Positions 5,652 through 11,225 of a DNA stretch of 11,225 nucleotides are shown here, in pieces. The notes below the pieces were generated by a model that saw only the letters and a program-made list of their open reading frames with translations, was not told the origin of the DNA and searched no databases. Origin of the DNA: a bacterium (GTDB lineage Bacteria; Bdellovibrionota; FAC87; UBA2466); the NCBI GenBank assembly GCA_022842225.1, contig JALHPX010000059.1:1-11225 (forward strand), written 5' to 3'. Position 1 is the first letter of the stretch; the number at the start of each line of letters is the position of its first letter. Both the position numbers and the translations under genes were made by a program.

Positions 5652-7591
5652 TCTTCTTTTTTGAAGAACTCGTCGGAAGGACTGGCCTCTTCTTCGTCTT
5701 TCTCGTCGTGTTCCGTCACTTCGACGGTTTCGGTGGGTGCAGCAGGCGGGTGCAATTGGTCGTAAACTTTGCGCGCCACTTGCGGTTGCACTCCAGAACC
5801 CAGAATTTCTTCCAGCGACGCCGCCACTAACTTTTCCCACTGGCTGAATTTTTGAATCAGCAATTGCTTTGATTTTCCGCCAACGCCTTCCATCGTATCC
5901 CAGGATGACGTTAGCGAATGCTTCGTCCGACGGATTTGATGATTCTTCACACTAAAGCGGTGTGCCTCGTCGCGCACGCGCTGCAAAAGATTCAAAGCTG
6001 GATCATTAGCCTTGAGCAAAATGGGATTTTTACGGTTGGGAATAAAAATCCGGTCTTCGACTTTCTTTAGTTCCTTACGCGTAAACGCGCTCTTGGTGCG
6101 TTCCTTGGCAAGTGAGCAAACGGGAATCGAAACTCCTACTTCCTCAAGTGCGCGCACGGCAGCAGCGAGTTGCCCTTTGCCACCGTCGATAAGCAGCAGG
6201 TCGGGGAACGGCGGCTCAGGCTTGCTAAAGCGGCGGGTGACGATTTCATGGATCATCGCAAAATCGTCTTGCCCTTCCACAGTCCGCGGATGGTAAACGC
6301 GGTAGCGACTTTTCAGCGGCGCCTCGTCGGCAAAGTGCACTAACGCAACTGCGGGTGAGGTCCCTTGGAAGTTCGAAACGTCGATACCCTCGATAGTTTG
6401 CGGTGGTTCCGCTAAACCCAAAACATTCTGCAATTCGAGTGAGGCGCTTTTGGGCGCCTTCTCCAAATTGTCGTAGTAAATCAGCCGGGCATTTTCCTTC
6501 GCCATTCCAAGCAGGCGCATTGCAGCTTCTTGTCGTCGTACCCTGAGCGAAACCTTGCGACCCGCTTTAAGCGATAGCAATTCCTGTAGCTCCGCGCGGT
6601 TTTCAAATTCCTCAGCAACCCAGATTTCTTCGGGGATGAGAGAAATATCGTAGAACTGGGTAAGGAACTGCTCCACCTTGTCTTCGGGTCCGATTGGAAT
6701 CGGCGTCTTCTCCATCCGTCGTCCAATCAAATGCCCGCCGCGTAGAAACAGAACTGCCCACTGCACTTCGGATTCCGTCTCGTAGAAGCCGATGACGTCG
6801 ATATCCTGCTGGTGATCGAGCAAGATAGCATCTTGCCGTTCGGAGAGCCGGCTGATTGCATGAATTTTATCGCGAATGTTTTTGGCTAGTTCGTAGGCTG
6901 TTTTTTCGGAAGCCTCGACCATCTCTTTTTCCAGCCGGCTGACTAACTGCGAAGTTCGACCCTCTAAAAATAAAATCGCGTCCTGAATCTGCCTGGCATA
7001 ATCTTCGTGAGAAACGAGCTCCACGCACGGAGCCGTACAAATGCCAATTTCATAATTTAGACATGGGCGCTTGCGGTTCTTAAATTTCGATTCCGAGCAA
7101 TCTCGGATCTGAAACGCTTTGAGAAGAAACCGACTGATGTCGCGGATGCCGCCGGAGTATGGACCAAAGTATCGAAGCTTCGGATCAATCACCACCCGTC
7201 GCGTGACACGAAACACAGGATACTCGTGAGTAAAATCCAGGACGACGTAAGGAAAATTCTTATCGTCTTTGAGTCGGATGTTGTACCGCGGCCGGTGCTT
7301 CTTAATGAGATTGCACTCAAGCAACAGTGCTTCGAGCTCTGTCGCGGTGACTTGAAATTCCACCGTCTGGATTTTTTTTACTAACACGCGCGTTTTAGGC
7401 GTCAGCAAATCGCTTTTTTGAAAGTACGACCGAATGCGGTTTTTGAGGCTCTTGGCTTTGCCGACGTAAATGATCTTCGCGTTGGCGTCCTTCATAAGGT
7501 ACACGCCTGGCTTGGTGGGCCATTCTTTGGTGACTTCCATAAAGTCGGGAGTCACGCCTTTCGCGGGTGCGGTGTTCGGAGTCTCTTCCAT
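5648..7591 (-). CDS. uvrC: Excinuclease ABC subunit C
   Basis: UvrC makes both cuts around a DNA lesion in nucleotide excision repair after UvrAB loads on the damage. The 647-residue protein shows the full layout: GIY-YIG nuclease at about 25-105 (GVY 29-31, YVG 42-44, KNRIRSYF 50-57) for the 3' cut; four cysteines 165, 177, 185 and 189, with the same 12-8-4 spacing as the iron-sulfur cysteines of E. coli UvrC; a UvrB-contact segment around 198-245; an RNase H-like nuclease from about 400 (GIDVSN, Asp404; LLLIDGGKGQ, Asp469; RDEAHRF, His544) for the 5' cut; and helix-hairpin-helix motifs at about 562-614. Beyond these is an acidic tail of about 30 residues (618-647). The ATG at 7591 has no clear Shine-Dalgarno; TAATAC lies about 7-12 nt before it, so a very short leader is possible. 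An in-frame ATG at residue 18 is an alternative start. It is divergent from rpsB and convergent with hmgA. Confidence 0.97.
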   Translation of the reverse strand: MEETPNTAPAKGVTPDFMEVTKEWPTKPGVYLMKDANAKIIYVGKAKSLKNRIRSYFQKSDLLTPKTRVLVKKIQTVEFQVTATELEALLLECNLIKKHRPRYNIRLKDDKNFPYVVLDFTHEYPVFRVTRRVVIDPKLRYFGPYSGGIRDISRFLLKAFQIRDCSESKFKNRKRPCLNYEIGICTAPCVELVSHEDYARQIQDAILFLEGRTSQLVSRLEKEMVEASEKTAYELAKNIRDKIHAISRLSERQDAILLDHQQDIDVIGFYETESEVQWAVLFLRGGHLIGRRMEKTPIPIGPEDKVEQFLTQFYDISLIPEEIWVAEEFENRAELQELLSLKAGRKVSLRVRRQEAAMRLLGMAKENARLIYYDNLEKAPKSASLELQNVLGLAEPPQTIEGIDVSNFQGTSPAVALVHFADEAPLKSRYRVYHPRTVEGQDDFAMIHEIVTRRFSKPEPPFPDLLLIDGGKGQLAAAVRALEEVGVSIPVCSLAKERTKSAFTRKELKKVEDRIFIPNRKNPILLKANDPALNLLQRVRDEAHRFSVKNHQIRRTKHSLTSSWDTMEGVGGKSKQLLIQKFSQWEKLVAASLEEILGSGVQPQVARKVYDQLHPPAAPTETVEVTEHDEKDEEEASPSDEFFKKED

Positions 7592-7740
7592 GCTAAGTAT
7601 TAGAAACGCTTAGAAAGTAGCCCTTGCCCCAAGCGTTGTCATCCGGCCTCATGGCGGGCTCGGGCCTAAATCAGGGCGTGCTTGCCGGGCCGTCTCAGCC
7701 ATGATACCCACTTGCACCAAGAAAACACACGCCCCACTAC

Positions 7741-7804
7741 ATACTCTGGTCTTCGGGAAGGTATCCCGTAGCACTAAGGGGCGGAGGATCAACCGGAGGG
7801 TTAA
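7741..7804 (+). promoter_or_regulatory. rpsB leader: small hairpin and two tandem Shine-Dalgarno-like sites
   Basis: The 213-nt spacer between uvrC and rpsB ends with a hairpin CGGGA-aggta-TCCCG (7754-7768) and then two copies of CGGAGG (7782-7787 and 7794-7799), 12 nt apart. Only the second is correctly placed for the rpsB ATG. In several bacteria S2 represses its own rpsB-tsf mRNA through the leader, so this block is a candidate control site, but I cannot match it to a known S2-binding motif. No promoter with convincing -35 and -10 boxes was found in the spacer; TTGCCG at 7682 with GATACC at 7703 is too closely spaced to trust. Confidence 0.3.
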
Positions 7805-8794
7805 ATGCCTGAAGTATCAATGAAAAACATGATGGAAGCGGGTGTCCATTTTGGTCACCAAACGCACCGTTGGAACCCCAAGATGAAAGCGTTCATCTTC
7901 GGACCTCGGAACGGGATCTACATTATCGATCTCGAAAAAACCGTTCGCTACACGACTGAAGCAGTGAAGTTCGTAAAGGACACAGTCGGCGATGGTGGAA
8001 AAATTTTGTTCGTCGCTACGAAGAAGCAATCCAAGCATATTGCTAAAGAAGCGGCAGCTCGCGCTGGAATGCCATACGTCACAGAACGTTGGCTCGGCGG
8101 CACGCTGACCAATTTCATGACGATTCGCAAAGGCTGCGACCGTTTAGATGAATTGGATCAAATGCGCGCTGATGGAACTTTCGATGCCTTGCCAAAGAAA
8201 GAAGTCATCGGCTTAGAGCGCAAGTACAAGAAACTCGATCTTAGCTTAGGTGGTATCCGCGAAATGCGTTCGCTGCCAGCAGCTTTGTTTGTGATCGATC
8301 CGGAAACCGAGCGGATTGCAGTTCGCGAAGCGAATCGTCTGGGAATCCCAGTCGTCGCCGTCGTCGATACAAACTGCGATCCTGATTCGGTTGATTTCGT
8401 CATTCCTGGTAACGACGATGCGATCAAGTCGGTCACTTTGTTCGTCAATTTAATTGCCGATTCTTGCATGGAAGGTGCTGCTGTTTTCGAACAAAAAGCC
8501 CGCGTGCACGGTGGACAAAACGCTGCTCCTCAGCAGGCTCGCTCCGAACAACCGCAACAGCCAAAGGGCCCGGTTGTAGAGAAAGTCGTTCGCAAACAGC
8601 TGCGTAACATCCCAACAGAAATCGATTACCGCGCTGAAGCTCAGTTGCTGGAAGAAGACGAGCCAGTGACGGCCGCTCCAGTAGCAGAAGGCGAAGCAGT
8701 AGCGGAAGGCACAACCGAAGCGGCAGTAGAAGATAAGCCCGCAACGGACAAGCCAGCAGCGAAGGCAAAGCCTGGCAAAAAAGAAAAGAAATAA
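7805..8794 (+). CDS. rpsB: 30S ribosomal protein S2
   Basis: S2 bridges the head and body of the small subunit and joins late in its assembly. The N-terminus EAGVHFGHQTHRWNPKM, then RNGIYIIDLEKT, ERWLGGTLTNF, FVIDPE and DTNCDPD are classic S2 signatures; the core spans about 1-228. The chain has 329 residues, against about 240-260 in most bacteria. The extra 100 or so (229-329) are low in complexity: Gln/Pro-rich (238-255), a basic patch VVRKQLRN (about 260-268), then an acidic Ala/Glu/Pro stretch and a Lys-rich end (KPGKKEKK). This tail is probably disordered. The start is fixed by GGAGGG 4 nt upstream of the ATG. It is the first gene of the run with tsf, pyrH, frr and uppS. Confidence 0.98.
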   Translation: MPEVSMKNMMEAGVHFGHQTHRWNPKMKAFIFGPRNGIYIIDLEKTVRYTTEAVKFVKDTVGDGGKILFVATKKQSKHIAKEAAARAGMPYVTERWLGGTLTNFMTIRKGCDRLDELDQMRADGTFDALPKKEVIGLERKYKKLDLSLGGIREMRSLPAALFVIDPETERIAVREANRLGIPVVAVVDTNCDPDSVDFVIPGNDDAIKSVTLFVNLIADSCMEGAAVFEQKARVHGGQNAAPQQARSEQPQQPKGPVVEKVVRKQLRNIPTEIDYRAEAQLLEEDEPVTAAPVAEGEAVAEGTTEAAVEDKPATDKPAAKAKPGKKEKK

Positions 8795-8806
8795 GGAGTT
8801 TCAATC

Positions 8807-9433
8807 GTGAGTGATCCTCAATTGGTGAAAGAACTGCGCGAGCGCACGGGCGCCGGCTTCATGGACTGCAAAAAAGCCCTGGAGCAAACCGGTGGAAACA
8901 TCGAGAAAGCAATTACCTTCCTTCGGGAAAAGGGAATTGCATCGGCTTCTAAGAAAGCCGGTCGCGATGCCAAGGATGGTTTGATCCATTCTTACCTCCA
9001 CGGCACGGGTAAGCTCGGCGTAATGGCAGAGATTAATTGCGAAACCGATTTCGTCGCTCGTACCGACGATTTCAAGAATTTCGTTAACGACGTTTGCATG
9101 CACATTGCGGCTGCGAACCCAACTTTCCTCTCGAAGGAAGTGGTTCCTGCGGCTGCTTTGGATGCAGAGCGCGCACGTTTAAAAGTAGATGCTGAGAAGA
9201 GTGGCAAGACCGGTCCCATCCTCGAGAAGATCGTGGAAGGCCGCTTGAACAAGTACTTCGAAGAGAGCTGCCTGCTTCAACAAAAGTTCGTCAAAGACAC
9301 GGACAAGACGATCGAAGAACTGGTGAAAGAGCAAATCGCGAAATTGGGTGAGAACATCCAAATCCGTCGTTTCTCTCGTTTCCAGTTAGGTGAAGCTCTG
9401 GAGAGCACGCAGCAGAACAGCACCGCACACTAA
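8807..9433 (+). CDS. tsf: Translation elongation factor Ts (short form)
   Basis: EF-Ts recycles EF-Tu by exchanging GDP for GTP. The GTG start at 8807 follows AAGGAG at 7 nt spacing, 12 nt after rpsB. Residues 1-50 form the UBA-like N-terminal domain (RTGAGFMDCKKAL 13-25, EKAITFLREKG 33-43). The core holds NCETDFVARTDDF (77-89), whose Asp81-Phe82 corresponds to the pair that inserts beside the Mg site of EF-Tu. At 208 residues it is close to the single-subdomain Thermus type (about 196) rather than the 283-residue E. coli type, so one core subdomain is absent; such short forms may act as dimers. The C-terminal module EEL..QIAKLGENIQIRRF (170-189) is present. Two stop codons in tandem (TAATAG) end the gene. 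Confidence 0.97.
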   Translation: MSDPQLVKELRERTGAGFMDCKKALEQTGGNIEKAITFLREKGIASASKKAGRDAKDGLIHSYLHGTGKLGVMAEINCETDFVARTDDFKNFVNDVCMHIAAANPTFLSKEVVPAAALDAERARLKVDAEKSGKTGPILEKIVEGRLNKYFEESCLLQQKFVKDTDKTIEELVKEQIAKLGENIQIRRFSRFQLGEALESTQQNSTAH

Positions 9434-9452
9434 TAGATATTGAGGTAGACGA

Positions 9453-10181
9453 ATGTCGGCAGAGTTAGTCCGTTATAAGCGAGTTTTACTGAAGCTTAGT
9501 GGGGAAGCTCTGGCCGGTGAAAAGGCATTCGGAATCGATACCGATATCATCGAACGGATCGCGGACGAAATTAAGGTCGTTCACGAGATGGGCGTTGAGA
9601 TCGCGATTGTCATCGGTGGCGGCAATATTTTCCGCGGCATCGCAGGCACGGCACAAGGTATGGACCGGGCCACTAGCGATTACATGGGAATGTTAGCTAC
9701 CGTGATGAACTGCCTGGCGCTGCAAGATACTTTGGAAAAACGCGGGGTTTATACCCGCGTTCTTTCCGCAATCGAAATGCACCAGCTGTGTGAGCCTTAC
9801 ATTCGTCGCCGTGCTGTTCGCCACTTGGAGAAAAAGCGCGTCGTGATTTTTGCCGCTGGCACGGGAAATCCCTATTTCACCACTGATACGGCAGCCAGCC
9901 TTCGCGCCATGGAAGTCGGCGCAGAAGTCATCATGAAGGCAACCAAGGTCGAGGGAGTTTATTCGGATGATCCGAAGAAGAACCCCAGCGCAAAAATGTA
10001 CAAGCAACTCGATTATATCGACGTGCTTAAAGACAACTTAAAGGTCATGGATGCGACTGCAATTTCGCTTTGCATGGACAACGATTTGCCTATCCTGGTC
10101 TTCAATTTGACTAAGGCAGGCAATTTACGAAGAGTGATCGAGGGCGAAGACATCGGTACTTTCGTGAGGAGGACTAAATGA
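9453..10181 (+). CDS. pyrH: UMP kinase
   Basis: PyrH is a homohexameric amino-acid-kinase-fold enzyme that phosphorylates UMP to UDP with ATP, feeding all pyrimidine nucleotides and UDP-sugars. At 242 residues it has the usual length. Motifs: LLKLSGEAL (12-20, phosphate binding), GGGNIFRG (55-62), MDRATSDYMGMLATVMN (70-86, UMP site), GTGNPYFTTDTAA (136-148, catalytic Asp145) and KATKVEGVYSDDPK (162-175). The ATG has GAGG 7 nt upstream and lies 19 nt after tsf. The last four bases overlap the start of frr (ATGA), so the two are probably translationally coupled. Bacterial PyrH is typically controlled by GTP and UTP; nothing in the sequence contradicts that here. Confidence 0.98.
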   Translation: MSAELVRYKRVLLKLSGEALAGEKAFGIDTDIIERIADEIKVVHEMGVEIAIVIGGGNIFRGIAGTAQGMDRATSDYMGMLATVMNCLALQDTLEKRGVYTRVLSAIEMHQLCEPYIRRRAVRHLEKKRVVIFAAGTGNPYFTTDTAASLRAMEVGAEVIMKATKVEGVYSDDPKKNPSAKMYKQLDYIDVLKDNLKVMDATAISLCMDNDLPILVFNLTKAGNLRRVIEGEDIGTFVRRTK

Positions 10182-10720
10182 GTGATATCAATTCGATGAA
10201 GTCGAACATGGAAAAAGCCGTAGCGCACCTAAAGACGGAATTTTCCAAACTCAGAGTCGGTCGGGCGAATGCGAGCATGGTGGATTCCGTGCAAGTCGAG
10301 GCCTACGGCAGCATGATGGCTTTAAAAGAAGTCGCCTCGCTTACTACTCCCGACGCTAAGACCATCACCATCACTCCTTGGGATGCGACGGTCATTTCAG
10401 AAATTGAGCGCGCGATCTTGGGTGCAAACTTAGGCCTGACCCCGATTAACGACGGTAAATTGATCCGCATCAACCTGCCGCAAATGACGGAAGAGCGCCG
10501 CAAAGAGTTCGTGAAGCAAATTAAAAAGTATGGCGAAGACGCCAAGGTGAATTTGCGCAATCACCGCCGTGACACGATGGACGCTGCCAAAAAAGCCAAG
10601 GAAATGTCCGAAGACGATCAGCGCCGCTTCCAAGACGAAGTGCAAAAGGTCACCGATAAGTTCACGGCGCAAATCGACGAGCTGGTCGAGAGCAAATCCA
10701 AAGAGCTCATGACGCTCTAG
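10178..10720 (+). CDS. frr: Ribosome recycling factor
   Basis: RRF splits post-termination ribosomes together with EF-G. The 180-residue chain has the normal length. The first helix reads MEKAVAHLKTEFSKLRVGRA, followed by the domain II segment (about 31-105: VQVEAYGSMMALKEVAS, ITPWDA, NDGKLIRINLPQMTEERR), then return to the helical bundle with KYGEDAKVNLRNHRRD (117-132), the arginine-rich stretch needed for ribosome binding, and a long C-terminal helix. The ATG overlaps the pyrH stop by 4 nt and has a full AGGAGG 5 nt upstream, the strongest ribosome site in this operon. Confidence 0.98.
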   Translation: MSDINSMKSNMEKAVAHLKTEFSKLRVGRANASMVDSVQVEAYGSMMALKEVASLTTPDAKTITITPWDATVISEIERAILGANLGLTPINDGKLIRINLPQMTEERRKEFVKQIKKYGEDAKVNLRNHRRDTMDAAKKAKEMSEDDQRRFQDEVQKVTDKFTAQIDELVESKSKELMTL

Positions 10721-10729
10721 GCGTTTGCA

Positions 10730-11225
10730 ATGCCCAAGTTACCACCCGTTACGCGGAAGTTTCCCGACATCAGGCATGTTGCCATCATCATGGATGGCAA
10801 TGGCCGGTGGGCGCAGCAACGTAGCTTTGGCCGTATCCGCGGACACCGTGAAGGCGCTTTGCGCGTCGACGAAATCGTTACCCATACGGGTAAACTCGGC
10901 ATCCCCTACCTCACGCTATACGTTTTCTCGACGGAAAATTGGTTACGCCCCGCTCAGGAAGTGAATCTCCTGATGAAGCTACTGGTTCAGCACTTAGGGA
11001 CATTGGACAAAAAACTCGTAAACAACGGCATCAAGTTGGTCTCGCAGGGAACACTCGAGCGGCTGCCATCGTATGTACGTGCTGAATTGCGACGAGTCCA
11101 AGCGATGACGGATTTTGAAAAACCAAACGTCACGCTTAATCTTTGCCTGTCTTACGGCGGGCGCCAGGAGATCGTCGACGCGGCCGCGCACTTTGCCCAG
11201 TCCTGTAAGGACGGCGCGGACCCTC
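10730..11225 (+). CDS. uppS: Di-trans,poly-cis-undecaprenyl diphosphate synthase (isoprenyl transferase), partial at the right edge
   Basis: The cis-prenyltransferase adds isopentenyl units to farnesyl diphosphate to give the C55 carrier lipid used for peptidoglycan and surface polysaccharides. The first 165 codons are present. Motif I HVAIIMDGNGRWAQ (16-29, with Asp22 binding Mg/diphosphate) is intact, followed by GHREGA (38-43), YLTLYVFSTENWLRP with EV (motif III region) and VTLNLCLSYGGRQEIVDA. The family's final motif, with the second Mg ligand (RTSGExRLSNF type), lies beyond the window. The family length is about 240-250 residues, so roughly a third is missing. The start ATG is 9 nt after frr with only a weak ribosome site (TAGGCG), so it probably depends on coupling to frr. 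CdsA commonly follows in this gene order. Confidence 0.96.
   Translation, partial: MPKLPPVTRKFPDIRHVAIIMDGNGRWAQQRSFGRIRGHREGALRVDEIVTHTGKLGIPYLTLYVFSTENWLRPAQEVNLLMKLLVQHLGTLDKKLVNNGIKLVSQGTLERLPSYVRAELRRVQAMTDFEKPNVTLNLCLSYGGRQEIVDAAAHFAQSCKDGADP

Noticed and set aside
7645..7700. GGCC/GGGCC inverted repeats in the uvrC-rpsB spacer
   Set aside because: The arms are 4-6 bp with long loops and no T-run on either strand, so neither terminator nor riboswitch can be supported.
7651..7704. Possible 17-residue leader peptide upstream of rpsB
   Set aside because: There is no ribosome site, no regulatory codon run, and its end does not align with the hairpin; it is likely a chance open frame.

Overview
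The window is ordinary bacterial chromosome, densely coded and of middling GC. The right half carries the conserved translation/envelope order rpsB-tsf-pyrH-frr-uppS. This order, together with a short single-module EF-Ts, a homogentisate pathway gene and a winged-helix/TPR regulator paired with a secreted protein, fits a Gram-negative of the Bdellovibrionota or wider deltaproteobacterial grade. That placement is inference from gene content and protein style, not from a phylogenetic marker comparison.

Left block (1-1935, minus strand): two genes 15 nt apart that look like the end of a surface-polysaccharide cluster. The upstream gene (1324-1935) is a short GDPD-type phosphodiesterase. The downstream gene (1-1308, running off the left edge) is one continuous reading frame that joins an N-terminal HAD phosphatase to a C-terminal sugar/polyol-type nucleotidyltransferase; it starts at a TTG with a good Shine-Dalgarno.

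Middle block (1936-4284, plus strand): a short divergent spacer holding two perfect inverted repeats, then a cytoplasmic regulator with N-terminal helical (TPR-like) repeats and a C-terminal OmpR-type winged helix. Its stop codon overlaps (ATGA) the start of a gene for an exported, beta-rich protein. The pair is closed by a strong Rho-independent terminator. This two-gene unit is the least described part of the window.

Metabolic and repair block (4356-7591): hmgA (homogentisate 1,2-dioxygenase, tyrosine/phenylalanine breakdown) on the plus strand meets uvrC (nucleotide excision repair) on the minus strand tail to tail, with stop codons overlapping by 4 bp and no terminator between them.

Right block (7805 to the right edge, plus strand): rpsB (S2, with a long charged C-terminal tail), tsf, pyrH, frr and the first 165 codons of uppS. 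Spacing is 12 nt, 19 nt, a 4-nt overlap and 9 nt, so these are almost certainly one operon linking translation (S2, EF-Ts, RRF), UMP/UDP supply (PyrH) and the undecaprenyl lipid carrier for wall synthesis (UppS). No tRNA, rRNA, CRISPR array, insertion sequence or phage gene was seen.
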